From UBA10365 sp041441915 (GTDB taxonomy: Bacteria; Pseudomonadota; Alphaproteobacteria; Rhodobacterales; Rhodobacteraceae): 64,000 nucleotides of DNA. The position numbers and the translations under genes were made by a program. This document shows, in pieces, positions 16,893 to 26,016 of this stretch (positions within the stretch are counted from its first letter, which is position 1; the number at the start of each line of letters is the position of its first letter). The notes beneath the pieces are model-generated. The model ran no database searches, was not told where the DNA came from, and was given only the letters and a program-made list of their open reading frames with translations. The stretch is from assembly GCA_041441915.1 (NCBI GenBank), contig JASDRS010000026.1:1-64000 (forward strand), given 5' to 3'.

Positions 16893-17657
16893 TTGCTAGA
16901 TATCGCACTTGATTTAAACGTTATGGCGTTTTCCATTCTGTTTCTGGCGTTTGCCTTTGGTGGCATTCTTAAAGGGGCTACCGGAGCGGGAACCCCAGTG
17001 GTTGCAATACCAATTTTAGCGATATTTTTTGATGTGCAACTCGCTGTCATACTTATGGTAGTCCCCAACCTGGTATCGAACAGCGTTCAAATTGTACAAT
17101 ATCGTAACGCTCAAATATCGAAAAAATTTGTCACGCGTTTTGCTGCTTTTGGAGTAATTGGATGCCTCTCAGGCACAGTTATTTTAGCGGTTGCACCGCC
17201 AGATATTTTGGAAATTATTGTAGCCATATCGACAGCCTCATATATCGCGCTTCGGATCATGAAACCAGAACTTCAACTGAAAGAGACTGCCGCCCAAAAA
17301 CTTTCGATACTGATTGGATTTTTGGGTGGAGTTTTCCAGGGCTCGTCTGGAATGGCTTCCCCGATCGCCCTAAGTTTTTTGACCGCAATGAAGATAAATA
17401 GAGCCGCTTTTATCTTCACTATATCAAGCTTCTTTGGGGCAATGGCTGTGGCCCAGATAATTATGCTTTTAGTTTTTGATCTTCTTAGTTGGCCAGTCAT
17501 TATAATAAGTGCCACTGCGTTTATTCCGCAAATTATGTTTATGCCAATTGGAAACCTGATAACTAAGAACATGTCCAAGACTGGTTTCGATATTGTGATT
17601 TTGGGACTGCTTTCAACTTTATGTGTTAAATTAATTTTTAACATTATTTATGGATGA
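16893..17657 (+). CDS. TauE/SafE-family anion exporter, second copy
   Basis: This is a 254-residue polytopic membrane protein with the TauE/SafE repeats: GGILKGATGAGTPVVAIP in the first half and GGVFQGSSGMASPIA in the second. It begins with TTG 16893 only 11 bp after the LacI stop; ATG 16923 is another possible start. Co-transcription with the regulator suggests it exports or imports a compound linked to the regulon, possibly an anionic product. It is only distantly similar to the exporter at 14640, so it is probably not a recent duplicate. Transport direction and substrate are unproven. Confidence 0.82.
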   Translation: MLDIALDLNVMAFSILFLAFAFGGILKGATGAGTPVVAIPILAIFFDVQLAVILMVVPNLVSNSVQIVQYRNAQISKKFVTRFAAFGVIGCLSGTVILAVAPPDILEIIVAISTASYIALRIMKPELQLKETAAQKLSILIGFLGGVFQGSSGMASPIALSFLTAMKINRAAFIFTISSFFGAMAVAQIIMLLVFDLLSWPVIIISATAFIPQIMFMPIGNLITKNMSKTGFDIVILGLLSTLCVKLIFNIIYG

Positions 17658-18014
17658 TCTAAATTTTGACGATGTCCGATTATGTTGAAATGTTCATTGA
17701 ATCTGATGATTTGATCAAAATTTGTTTGCGCTGATGTGTGTAATTTACTGATAAATCTCCTAACTTTTACTTTCTTTGCCAGCTTAGGGGCGAGGTTTTT
17801 GTGAGTGCTAAGCTTTGCACTAGTCTATGTACGATATTTATGTCTGCAAAAAATCGACTAAGTTTTTTGGCATTTGAGTGCCGCATGTGCAGGCGCGCCA
17901 CCCAACTTAATAATTATTTGAAGTGCAGTTCTAATAGAATAAATTTTAATATTAGTTAAGATTTTTAACATTATTCAGTTTTAGCCGTTTAAAATAATTA
18001 TACTAAACAGTGCT
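17658..18014. other. Intergenic region between convergent genes
   Basis: This 357-bp AT-rich stretch lies between the exporter (plus) and a GST (minus). A 39-codon frame from 17840 with a CxxC pair is present but has no ribosome site and no recognisable family. I see no clear terminator. Confidence 0.5.
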
Positions 18015-18818
18015 TTAATCAAAACCTAGGAACTTATTTGTCCAATTTGATAGTGAACCAGAACCACGAACAAGATCAGGAAATTGATCTGACAGGCGGC
18101 TACCTGTGTAAAATGCTTTGAGACTTGCTGTTCTAGATTGTGCTCTTGCAAGCCAATGCGTCACACTCGGATAATCATTTGACCAAAGCCCGTTCAGACC
18201 CAAATCTTCAATCCGATCTACCAGCGGCAATACAGCAATGTCTGCAAGAGAGTAATTTTTCCCTATTAACCAGGGGCCACCGGATTTACTAAGCATTAAA
18301 TTCATGCGCTCAAAGGTTCGCCGCAAAACAGTGAAAGAGTTAAAAATCTGAACTTCAGAAAAACCGGTGTTTTTGTCAAAGGAACTATAGAACTCTGATT
18401 TAAGGGGGCGCTTCAATCTAAGTGCATTAAACTCTTCATCAGACATCCCAGAAAATTTTTCCATCAGACCACCAAATTGGAATGAAGGAGCCCTTACTGC
18501 AAGGGCGGGCCAAACGTCAACAAATACTAGCCATGAGCGCATTTGGCTGCGCATATACATGTCTTCAAGCCGAAAATTACTCTCAGGAAACTGGTCTTCT
18601 AAGTATTCTAAAATAGAAGTTGATTCGAAAATAGGTTTTCCGTTGTCGATCAAAGTCGGAACTACCCCATTGGGGTTTAGCTTTAGATACCAGTCTGACA
18701 AATGTTGGTGATCTGAAGAAACAAGGCGTTTATCCTCCCATTGTAAGTACTTTTCCCCTAAAAGAAGCCTCACTTTGATGCTACATGTCGATTGCGAAAA
18801 GTTATAAAGTTCTAACAT
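18015..18818 (-). CDS. Glutathione S-transferase, beta-etherase (LigF)-like
   Basis: This 267-residue GST is a paralogue of the one at 1314-2090. SQSTCSIKVR carries the N-terminal active-site region, NPNGVVP the cis-proline (Pro54) and ESTSI (65-69) the glutathione contact. GKNYSLADIAVLP is the usual C-terminal helix. The frame extends to a TTG at 18839; ATG 18818 is preferred, with AAGG 9 bases before it and the standard MLELYNF start. It is divergent from the ABC importer, with a LacI-type operator (18925) between them. Its likely role is glutathione conjugation or ether cleavage of the imported substrate; activity inferred. Confidence 0.84.
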   Translation of the reverse strand: MLELYNFSQSTCSIKVRLLLGEKYLQWEDKRLVSSDHQHLSDWYLKLNPNGVVPTLIDNGKPIFESTSILEYLEDQFPESNFRLEDMYMRSQMRSWLVFVDVWPALAVRAPSFQFGGLMEKFSGMSDEEFNALRLKRPLKSEFYSSFDKNTGFSEVQIFNSFTVLRRTFERMNLMLSKSGGPWLIGKNYSLADIAVLPLVDRIEDLGLNGLWSNDYPSVTHWLARAQSRTASLKAFYTGSRLSDQFPDLVRGSGSLSNWTNKFLGFD

Positions 18819-18924
18819 TATACCAAGCCTTTTTTTCAAATTTTTGTTTGTGAGAAATTAAAAAAAGTAATTCGTTTAAAGATTTATCTTGACTGGAAAT
18901 ACTTACCAGATGTTAATGATACCG

Positions 18925-18938
18925 TGCAATCGTTCGCA
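18925..18938. promoter_or_regulatory. LacI-family operator, site 5
   Basis: TGCAATC-GTTCGCA lies between the divergent GST (start 18818) and ABC importer (start 19027), 88 bp from the importer. It could control both directions. Confidence 0.8.
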
Positions 18939-19026
18939 AGCGGAAGGAAAATGATTGTATAACCAGTAATGCATTAGGTTACTTTAGTGAAAAGAAAATC
19001 AACTTAGGTTTAAGTAGGGGGCAAAA

Positions 19027-19836
19027 GTGAGTGCGGGAAACGAACCAATAATAGTTGCTAAAAATTTGACGATTGCATATGAACTGCATCGTGAGCGGAA
19101 AAAATTAACGGCCTTACAAGGCATCAATTTAGAAATAAAAAAAGGTGAGTTCATTGTACTTGTTGGCCCATCGGGGTGCGGAAAAACTAGTTTTATAAAT
19201 GCTATTTCTGGATTAATCCCAAAGTCAGAGGGAAGTGTAACCGTCCGTGGCAAAGAAGTAACTGGGCCTGGGCCTGATAGAGCTATGGTTTTTCAAGATT
19301 ACGCGCTTCTTCCATGGCGAACAGTAGAATCAAATGTAAAAATGCCGTTTGAACTTCAAAATCTTGGCCTTTCGCGAGAAGAAGAAAAACAAAGAGTTGA
19401 AAGTGCCTTGAGGTTGGTTGACTTAAATGGGTTCGAAAAATCATTTCCATATGAGCTGTCTGGTGGGATGAAGCAGCGGGTGGGGATAGCTCGAGCTTTA
19501 GTCACCAACCCAGATATCCTCCTTGCCGATGAGCCATTTGCAGCTATCGACGCTATGACCCGAGAAGCAATGCAGGGGGAAATGGAGCGCATTGTAATGG
19601 AAACAGGACAAACCTGTGTTTTCATCACTCACTCTATTGATGAAGCTATTTTGCTTGGTGATCGAGTAGTTGTGATTTCATATAGGCCAGGCAAAATAAA
19701 AGAAATCGTCGACATCGACTTTCCTCGCCCAAGAATGAGTAACTCAGAAGTTAAAACATCAAAAAAATATGCAGAACTCCGCGATCATATTTGGGGTTTA
19801 GTTAAAGATGAAGCCGCGCAAAGCAACAGGGGGTAA
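19027..19836 (+). CDS. ABC importer ATPase, SsuB/TauB type
   Basis: This 269-residue ATP-binding subunit belongs to the nitrate/sulfonate/taurine/aromatic-acid importer family. The Walker A motif is GPSGCGKTSF, the signature LSGGMKQRVGIARAL, Walker B ILLADEPF, and the switch histidine lies in FITHSIDEA. The GTG start has a strong AGGGGG site. It is followed 5 bp later by the permease and then the substrate-binding protein, the standard operon. An operator upstream places it in the LacI regulon, so it probably brings in the island substrate. The ligand cannot be told from sequence. Confidence 0.92.
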   Translation: MSAGNEPIIVAKNLTIAYELHRERKKLTALQGINLEIKKGEFIVLVGPSGCGKTSFINAISGLIPKSEGSVTVRGKEVTGPGPDRAMVFQDYALLPWRTVESNVKMPFELQNLGLSREEEKQRVESALRLVDLNGFEKSFPYELSGGMKQRVGIARALVTNPDILLADEPFAAIDAMTREAMQGEMERIVMETGQTCVFITHSIDEAILLGDRVVVISYRPGKIKEIVDIDFPRPRMSNSEVKTSKKYAELRDHIWGLVKDEAAQSNRG

Positions 19837-19841
19837 TAATT

Positions 19842-20723
19842 ATGGCCCGTTCTAATAAACTAATAGAAGAGCAATTCGAGACAGATGACCCTGATAGAAT
19901 TCAAAATGTTGGTTGGACCTCTAAAGAGGTATGGCGGCGCTCAAGAGGATTTGTAGTCACCTCTATCAATCTAATAATTTTCTTTTGCTTGTGGGAAATA
20001 ATTGTAATTTATGGTGACATTAATTCGCTTTTTCTCCCAAAAGCCACAGAAATGTTTAGAGAATTATTTTTTGGACTGACAACTCGTGCACCCGAGGGTG
20101 CCGTTTTTTCAGGGAGTATTCTGGATCACTTTATGCATAGTTTTAAAAACTTGATGTTTGGTCTTGGCATTGCTTGTTTGATTGGCATCCCGAGTGGTCT
20201 CTTGATGGGAGGAAATAAATATATTGAAGCGATATTGAGCCCTTACATTTGGGGTTTTGCCTCTCTACCTCGAATTGCTCTAGTACCTCTGTTTATTCTA
20301 TTTCTTGGTTTTACTACAAAAATGCAGGTCACGATAATAGTACTGTCTGCGGTTTTTCCAATAATAATTAATGCCTGGGCTGGGGTTAAAACTGTTGAGA
20401 AGTCTTTACTTGCTGCCGCACGTGTATTTGGCGCTAATCGACGGCAACTCTACATAAAAGTTGTAATCCCCTACACACTGCCTTTTATCATTTCCGGTAT
20501 CCAGCAGGGGATAGGTCGAGGATTGATAGGTGTCATTATCGCTGAGCTTTTTGGGGGATCAAAAGGACTAGGTTACCTGATCCAAAGGTCAGCGGATACG
20601 TTCAATACAGCTATGACTTTTGCAGTTTTACTGTTGTTGATAATTATGTCGGTTACACTGGTTAACTTCACAAGGTGGCTGGAAGCTTACGTTGCTCCAT
20701 GGAGAAACGCCAATCATCTTTAA
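19842..20723 (+). CDS. ABC importer permease, SsuC/TauC type
   Basis: This 293-residue inner-membrane protein has about six hydrophobic segments and a cytoplasmic N-terminus of some 40 residues. The ATPase-coupling loop reads AARVFGANRRQ followed by VVIPYTLPFIISG, the conserved form in this family. GGGGG lies 8 bases before ATG 19842. It sits between the ATPase (5-bp gap) and the binding protein (41-bp gap) and forms the channel of the importer, probably as a homodimer. Confidence 0.92.
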   Translation: MARSNKLIEEQFETDDPDRIQNVGWTSKEVWRRSRGFVVTSINLIIFFCLWEIIVIYGDINSLFLPKATEMFRELFFGLTTRAPEGAVFSGSILDHFMHSFKNLMFGLGIACLIGIPSGLLMGGNKYIEAILSPYIWGFASLPRIALVPLFILFLGFTTKMQVTIIVLSAVFPIIINAWAGVKTVEKSLLAAARVFGANRRQLYIKVVIPYTLPFIISGIQQGIGRGLIGVIIAELFGGSKGLGYLIQRSADTFNTAMTFAVLLLLIIMSVTLVNFTRWLEAYVAPWRNANHL

Positions 20724-20764
20724 TGCTAACATATATTTTTTTTATAACCTAAAGGGAGAAAAAA

Positions 20765-21829
20765 GTGACCATAAAGAAACAAAAAACCACTATGATGTTG
20801 CCGAGAAGGGAAGTGCTGCTTTCAGGTGGTATGGGTGCGTTAGGCATGGCTATTGGCGCTAGTGCTTTTCCATTCAAGGGTGCATATGCAATGGATGCGG
20901 CTGCTGTGCAATCTAGTGTCAGTCAGATCAGAATGTCTGATTGGAACGCAAATTATGCAGCGCAGTGGTCTTGGAGACTAGCCCAATTTATGGGCTTCTT
21001 TGAGAGTGGTGGAATTAATGACATCGACTTTTATCTGACTGAAGAATATTTCCCTGGACTGATTGGTGGTAGTTTAGATATCGCCCACTCTGACGTAGAT
21101 GTTCTTTTTGGTTCTGCTGCCGCCAGTGGTAAACCACTAAAATTAATGAGTGTTTACCGTGATAAAGAATGGTGGATCATGGGAGTTGGCAAGGGTATTG
21201 AAACTTTTGAGGACTTGAAGGGTGGAAAAATCTCGGGTGGCGGCCTAGGTGGGCGGAATACTTGGATTCAGCGCCAGATCCTAATTCAAAATGGCATAGA
21301 TCCTGATAAAGATGTTGAGATGGTTCCGATGAAAGGTGGTTCAGACGTCCGCATGAAGGGAATAATAGCCGACGTCATTCAAGGTGGATCGGTCTTCCCA
21401 CGGCATGAAAAAGGATTGCTGGATAACGGAGGTAAATTCATCGAGGCTAAACAGTATGAGGTGCCTCAAGAAGGGTTTATAACAAATATGGAATGGGGCG
21501 AAAAGAACCAAGACGCGCTCTATGCATGGCAATACGCTGAACTTAAAGCACGTCAATGGTTGCATAATCCGGCGAATAAGGACGCGGCTTACGCACAGAT
21601 GAGAGAGAAAGGGTTCGAAATCCCCCCAGAATTTGAAGCACAATATGAAGTAGAGCTGGATCAAATTTCGAAAGATGGCGGCTTCACAACCGAATCTATG
21701 GACGGCTTCGCTCAGGGCGTAATAGACCTAGGCCAAGTTCCCGCAGATTTTGATTGGCGTGATCATGTTGATTTGCGCTTTTTGTATGCAGCACAAGATG
21801 CTCTGGATATTCCGCGCAGACCATCTTGA
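20765..21829 (+). CDS. ABC importer substrate-binding protein, Tat-exported
   Basis: This 354-residue periplasmic protein belongs to the NMT1/SsuA-like class. The N-terminus has a twin-arginine motif (PRREVLL) followed by a hydrophobic stretch and an FKGAYAMDA cleavage region, so it is probably exported folded by Tat. The two-lobe body shows GGSLDIAHSDVDVLF near residue 100 and ETFEDLKGGKISGGG near 145. GTG 20765 follows an AAAGGGAG site. Related proteins bind sulfonates, nitrate, phthalates or thiamine precursors; the ligand here is unknown. The protein is rich in tryptophan and acidic residues, which would suit an aromatic or cationic ligand, but that is speculation. Confidence 0.9.
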   Translation: MTIKKQKTTMMLPRREVLLSGGMGALGMAIGASAFPFKGAYAMDAAAVQSSVSQIRMSDWNANYAAQWSWRLAQFMGFFESGGINDIDFYLTEEYFPGLIGGSLDIAHSDVDVLFGSAAASGKPLKLMSVYRDKEWWIMGVGKGIETFEDLKGGKISGGGLGGRNTWIQRQILIQNGIDPDKDVEMVPMKGGSDVRMKGIIADVIQGGSVFPRHEKGLLDNGGKFIEAKQYEVPQEGFITNMEWGEKNQDALYAWQYAELKARQWLHNPANKDAAYAQMREKGFEIPPEFEAQYEVELDQISKDGGFTTESMDGFAQGVIDLGQVPADFDWRDHVDLRFLYAAQDALDIPRRPS

Positions 21830-21852
21830 TCTGATTTAATGTGAAAAGGTAG

Positions 21853-21873
21853 GGGGCCAAATTTTCTGGCCTC
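21853..21873 (+). terminator. Hairpin after the binding-protein gene
   Basis: GGCCA (21855-21859) pairs with TGGCC (21867-21871), extended by a G-T and a G-C pair, with a 7-base loop. It lies between the binding-protein gene and the glutathionyl-hydroquinone reductase gene and may be a partial terminator or an mRNA stabiliser. No long T-run follows. Confidence 0.4.
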
Positions 21874-21896
21874 TTACTATTTTGGAGGGCTGTGCC

Positions 21897-22841
21897 GTGG
21901 GTATGTTAATAGATGGGGAGTGGGATACTGATGCAGTAGCACCACAATCGTCTGGTGGAAGTTTTATCCGGCTTGTGTCTCCTTATAGAGAAACAATCTC
22001 AGAGCCTGGCGCTGGGCGTTTTCCAGCAGAAAAAGGTCGCTATAATATAATTGTTTCATATGCTTGCCCTTGGGCTCATAGAACACTCATTTACAGGGCA
22101 TTATTAGGCCTAGAAGATGTCATAGATATATCTGTTGTACACCCAATAAGTTATCCAAACGGATGGACTTTTAAAAAATATAATGGGGTAATTAATAACA
22201 CGGGGCTAGATGTAGAGTGTTTGCATGAACTCTATGCCAGCATTGATCCTAAATTTACGGGTAAAGTATTGGTTCCAATTTTGTGGGACAAGAAGACAAA
22301 GACGATTGTTAACAATGAATCTTCAGAAATTATTAGACTTCTTGATGGGCCATTTAGTAAACTTATTGGTCGGAAGGCAAACACAATGCTTCGCGATTAC
22401 CCTGCAAACGACATAGAGGCTATGAATGATTTTGTTTATAAGGGCCTCAACAACGGCGTCTATCGTGTAGGATTTTCCCAATCACAGGAAGCTTATGACA
22501 CGAGTGTTAAACTACTATTTAATACCCTTGATAAGCTAGAAGAAGTTTTTTTTAAATCAGAGTTTCTTCTGGGTGATCAGCCCTGCGAGTGTGACTGGCG
22601 TTTACTGCCAACATTGGTTCGATTTGATCCTGTTTATTACTACCATTTTAAATGCAATCAACGTAAGTTATCCAGTTATGGAAGTATAAGTAGGTATATC
22701 AAACGACTTCTTTCTGTACCAAATGTGGCGGAGACTATCCATATGGATCATATAATTGATCATTACTATTTGTCTCACGTTAAAATAAACCCACATGGGA
22801 TAATACCCTTTGGAGTTTCCAATGCTTTGTTTAATTTATAA
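21897..22841 (+). CDS. Glutathionyl-hydroquinone reductase
   Basis: This 315-residue protein belongs to the omega-GST-like Xi class (YqjG/ECM4, PcpF). These enzymes use a catalytic cysteine to remove glutathione from glutathionyl-hydroquinones and similar adducts. The active-site motif is SYACPWAHRTL (Cys57), and the characteristic HPISYPNGW and NNESSEIIR segments follow. GTG 21897 is chosen because GGAGG lies 8 bases before it. Placed between an importer and a GST, it fits a deglutathionylation step after GST-catalysed conjugation, functionally like LigG. Family call firm; partner reaction inferred. Confidence 0.88.
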   Translation: MGMLIDGEWDTDAVAPQSSGGSFIRLVSPYRETISEPGAGRFPAEKGRYNIIVSYACPWAHRTLIYRALLGLEDVIDISVVHPISYPNGWTFKKYNGVINNTGLDVECLHELYASIDPKFTGKVLVPILWDKKTKTIVNNESSEIIRLLDGPFSKLIGRKANTMLRDYPANDIEAMNDFVYKGLNNGVYRVGFSQSQEAYDTSVKLLFNTLDKLEEVFFKSEFLLGDQPCECDWRLLPTLVRFDPVYYYHFKCNQRKLSSYGSISRYIKRLLSVPNVAETIHMDHIIDHYYLSHVKINPHGIIPFGVSNALFNL

Positions 22842-22863
22842 TTTTTTTATGATGAGATAGCAG

Positions 22864-23664
22864 ATGTTGACTTTATATCATTATGATCGATCTACTGCCG
22901 CGCAGCGTGTGCGTCTCAGTTTGGAAGAAAAGCAGCTGGAGTGGGAGAGCGTCATCATTGATACCGCTATTGGTGATGCAAGTCAGAGGCCAGATGATTA
23001 TCATAAACTTAATCCCAAGGGGCTAATACCACTCATTATTCACGGTGACTTTGCTTTGCCCGAGTCAAATTTGATACTGGAATATTTGGAAGATGCTTTT
23101 CCAATGCATAACCCGCTTAGACCACAGTCGCCTAAAGATAGAGCGGTAATGCGACTTTGGATGCGGCGGATAGAAGATGGAATTCATGTAGCTAGTCGTA
23201 CGATTGGTGTCTGTATTGTAAATCGCCATATTTATAATCAGGCAGATAAGCAAAAGCTCGCTGACTACTACGCAAATATGCGTGATACGGTTCGTAAAAA
23301 TAACGATCAAATTAATATTCAGATGGGCCTTGGTTCTCCTTTATTGAAAGACTCTCTACATGCGTTCAAAAAGCTATTCTATGAAATGGATGTCCAATTA
23401 AAAGAAAACACCTGGCTGGCTGGGCAGGTGTTTTCACTCGCAGATGTGTCGCTGGCTGTTTATCTCACCCGGCTTTCATCATTTCAGATGTCGCCATTAT
23501 GGGCTGATTTGACCCACCTAAGAGCATGGTTTGAGAGCATAGAGCAAAGAGTTTCTTATCAAAAGGCTGTCATTGATTGGGGAGATATAACTGCAGAAAA
23601 AAGAAAAACTGAAGGTCTTGCCGCTTTTGAAACGGTTAAATTTTTGTGGAACTCACCAGACTAA
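22864..23664 (+). CDS. Glutathione S-transferase
   Basis: This 266-residue GST starts 22 bp after the glutathionyl-hydroquinone reductase gene. It has NPKGLIP with the cis-proline (Pro56), PESNLILEYLED (66-77) for glutathione binding, and AGQVFSLADVSLAVY in the C-terminal domain. The usual cysteine or serine near residue 12 is replaced by DRSTAAQRVR, where Ser10 or Thr11 could serve. It is the third beta-etherase/dehalogenase-like GST in the island and the most divergent. Its probable role is glutathione conjugation or ether cleavage of the imported compound, with the adjacent reductase removing glutathione. Confidence 0.84.
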   Translation: MLTLYHYDRSTAAQRVRLSLEEKQLEWESVIIDTAIGDASQRPDDYHKLNPKGLIPLIIHGDFALPESNLILEYLEDAFPMHNPLRPQSPKDRAVMRLWMRRIEDGIHVASRTIGVCIVNRHIYNQADKQKLADYYANMRDTVRKNNDQINIQMGLGSPLLKDSLHAFKKLFYEMDVQLKENTWLAGQVFSLADVSLAVYLTRLSSFQMSPLWADLTHLRAWFESIEQRVSYQKAVIDWGDITAEKRKTEGLAAFETVKFLWNSPD

Positions 23665-23707
23665 AATTAGATGACATTAGCAAAGCGATATTTAATAAAA
23701 TAATGCC

Positions 23708-24739
23708 CTAAATTTGCCTGTCAGTTATAGCTCCCCCATCAAAATAGCTTTGAATATTACTCCAAGATTTTGTGAATAGCTCTGTCCAAGCCTGAGCTGT
23801 GACGCCTGCTATATGAGGTGTGAATATTACTTTTTCTAGAGCGTTTTTAGATAAATTCAGAAGCGGACTGTCTATACTGGGTGGCTCCTGACTAAATACA
23901 TCTAATACTGCCCCTCTTATTCTGTTCGATTCAAGGGCCTCAGCGAGCGCGCATTCATCGACGATTCCCCCCCGTGCGGCATTTATTAAAATACCAAGCG
24001 GCTTCATCATGCTTAACTCTTTTTTTGAGATAAGGTTTGCTGTTTCATCCAAAAGTGGGACATGGATTGACACAATGTCAGAAATTTTAAGTAGCTCTGA
24101 CAATTCACACATTTTGACGTCCGACGGATAGTTGTGACCTTTCTGGGGGGGGGCTATATCATAGCACACGACCCGACATCCCATAAGCTTAAATAATCTA
24201 GCAGTCTCTCGACCTATTGTTCCAAAACCCACGATGCCGACTGTTTGCCCTTGGAGAGAGAGCATCTTTTCTGCGATCATCCGCTGGCGAATTTCGGCGT
24301 AGTTTCCCGTGCCTATTGCTGCGTTCCCGAGGTTAAGTTTTCGCGACAGAACTATCGCTGCTGAAAGACAAAATTCCGCCACAGCAAAGGCACTTCCTCC
24401 CTGCACGTTACAGACTGTGATACCCTGTTTTAGGCAAAACTGGCGGTCAAGGCGGTCAATGCCTGCTCCAGTTACTTGAACAAATTTGATTGATGTCTGA
24501 GAAAAAACTTTATTCGAAATTTTGGGCCCAACCGCTGGTATCATCAGAACATCTGCGTCCTGGGCGATTGAGATCATATCCTTATCGTCTGGTCGGAGAT
24601 AATGTGTTTCAAAATGCGAAGGTGCACGGGCATTAAATTCTTCAAAATCTTTTTTCTGCCGCAAACATACAACTTTACCCGAGTTATGCATTTTTTGATT
24701 ATATCCGCTTAAAGGGTTACGTTTTGCTATTTTCACCAA
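23708..24739 (-). CDS. NAD-dependent D-2-hydroxyacid dehydrogenase
   Basis: This protein of up to 343 residues belongs to the SerA/GyaR-type dehydrogenase family. The Rossmann motif is GIVGFGTIGRETAR, and the catalytic Arg (NAARGG), Glu (SQEPP) and His (TPHIAG) are all present. The most upstream start (TTG/GTG near 24739) overlaps the cupin gene by 23 bp; ATG 24691 is an alternative with a weak ribosome site. It is the last gene of the Gfo/Idh/MocA-creatininase-cupin-dehydrogenase unit. It probably interconverts a 2-oxoacid and a D-2-hydroxyacid of the pathway. Confidence 0.86.
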   Translation of the reverse strand: MVKIAKRNPLSGYNQKMHNSGKVVCLRQKKDFEEFNARAPSHFETHYLRPDDKDMISIAQDADVLMIPAVGPKISNKVFSQTSIKFVQVTGAGIDRLDRQFCLKQGITVCNVQGGSAFAVAEFCLSAAIVLSRKLNLGNAAIGTGNYAEIRQRMIAEKMLSLQGQTVGIVGFGTIGRETARLFKLMGCRVVCYDIAPPQKGHNYPSDVKMCELSELLKISDIVSIHVPLLDETANLISKKELSMMKPLGILINAARGGIVDECALAEALESNRIRGAVLDVFSQEPPSIDSPLLNLSKNALEKVIFTPHIAGVTAQAWTELFTKSWSNIQSYFDGGAITDRQI

Positions 24740-25088
24740 GTATTTTTACAGTTCCAGTAGGGAAAAAGCACAACAACTTCAATATACCGTCGCCCGTATT
24801 AATGGTGCGGTGTTTTTCGTTTGGTGGGACAATAAGCGTATCCCCAGCCGCCAGATCGTACTGTTGCAAGTCTGTTTCAGTTCTGCCCTTGCCCTCTAGC
24901 ACATATATACATTCTTCGACGTCAGGATGATAATGTAACTTGCGGTCGTCGCCTGAGGCCTTGGCTGATATTTCAACGAGCCTGACCGATATATTATCTG
25001 CGCCTGCTCCACCACTCACAATCTGGCGAGACAATCGGCCAGGTAAGCTAAGTACCACCGCTTGATCGGGTGTGATTTTACGGGCCAC
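24717..25088 (-). CDS. Cupin-domain protein
   Basis: This is a 123-residue single-cupin protein. Motif 1 reads LHYHPDVEECIYVLEGKG with two metal-binding histidines and a glutamate, and motif 2 reads VPPNEKHRTIN with the third histidine. Such proteins act as isomerases, dioxygenases or small-molecule binders. It starts 2 bp after the creatininase stop and overlaps the next gene, so it is clearly in the operon. Function cannot be assigned beyond a metal-binding cupin acting on a pathway intermediate. Confidence 0.82.
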   Translation of the reverse strand: MARKITPDQAVVLSLPGRLSRQIVSGGAGADNISVRLVEISAKASGDDRKLHYHPDVEECIYVLEGKGRTETDLQQYDLAAGDTLIVPPNEKHRTINTGDGILKLLCFFPTGTVKILGENSKT

Positions 25089-25090
25089 TT

Positions 25091-25897
25091 TTATGTTTCT
25101 CCGTGAAGTTTATCCAATGTGGCTAGACCGCCATTCACCTCATCAAGCAGTATGAATATTTCCTTCGCCCTTATAGAAATTGAGTCTGCCAAGTCTTCAA
25201 CCATCTGCTTTCCCTTTTCGATTGTCGCCTTTTGTGGATCGCCATACCATCCGGTTGGTGCAATTGCACGAATGTCGCTCAACACTGGTTGATAGGCACG
25301 CGTTCGGCGAAGTTTGTCCATCTTTGACCCATGACTTGGGTCTGATGAGGCTGCTACTTGATCTAAATGCACAAGCTCGGGATAAGCTGATAGGATCGCG
25401 AGCGTTTCAATTTCACCGCCATGGGTTAGGCCACCCGATGTTGGACCATAAAGTTCTTGTGCAACATAGCAGGCTTGAACCGTCAGCACACTCAGATTGC
25501 ATTCTCTGTGTAGTTTCTCTGCGGCAATTGCTAAGGAAGAGGAGTTACCCTCATGCCAGTTAAGAAGAATAAGTTGCTTTGCTCCATGCTGGGCAAGTGA
25601 TTGGCAGGTTTCAAAAACAACTCTTATATAGGTTTCATGAGACAGCGTAATTGTTGCCTCAAATGGCATATGAAAGGGTGTGACGCCTAGTGGGCCACCA
25701 GGGATGACCAACCCATTCATTTTCTCTGCAATACCTTCAGCAATCAAGTTGGCGGCAAAAATATCTGTACCCGCAGGCAAATGGGGTCCGTGTTGTTCAA
25801 CGCTCCCAGCGGGCAAAATCACCAAAGGGTTCTCCTTTAGCTGCATAGCTACTTCAGGTTGGGTCAAAAATTCTAATCGGCGACTGTGTAGTTGCAT
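25091..25897 (-). CDS. Creatininase-family amidohydrolase
   Basis: This 268-residue protein belongs to the creatininase/FapF/MftE family, which opens cyclic amides or cleaves peptide-like bonds with two metals. The N-terminal ligand set Glu34, His36 and Asp45 (SVEQHGPHLPAGTD) falls at the same numbering as in creatininase. The second motif is NWHEGNSSS (His115), and GGEIET supplies a late glutamate (about 162). It lies second in an operon controlled by the operator at 27121. A C-N bond substrate fits a nitrogen-containing pathway compound, but specificity is unknown. Confidence 0.86.
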   Translation of the reverse strand: MQLHSRRLEFLTQPEVAMQLKENPLVILPAGSVEQHGPHLPAGTDIFAANLIAEGIAEKMNGLVIPGGPLGVTPFHMPFEATITLSHETYIRVVFETCQSLAQHGAKQLILLNWHEGNSSSLAIAAEKLHRECNLSVLTVQACYVAQELYGPTSGGLTHGGEIETLAILSAYPELVHLDQVAASSDPSHGSKMDKLRRTRAYQPVLSDIRAIAPTGWYGDPQKATIEKGKQMVEDLADSISIRAKEIFILLDEVNGGLATLDKLHGET

Positions 25898-26016
25898 TGG
25901 ATGGTTTCCTTTGCGTTATGCTGACTTATCTATTTAAGAATTGGAATTTTTCTGCGAGATAGAAGGGATAGGTGCTGTTTCTTCCTTTAGGGCACAAAGT
26001 GATTAATTAAAGTATA

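Noticed and set aside
18034..18044. TTTGTCCAATTTG, like half of the 1221 palindrome
   Set aside because: Lies inside the GST coding sequence and lacks the second arm.
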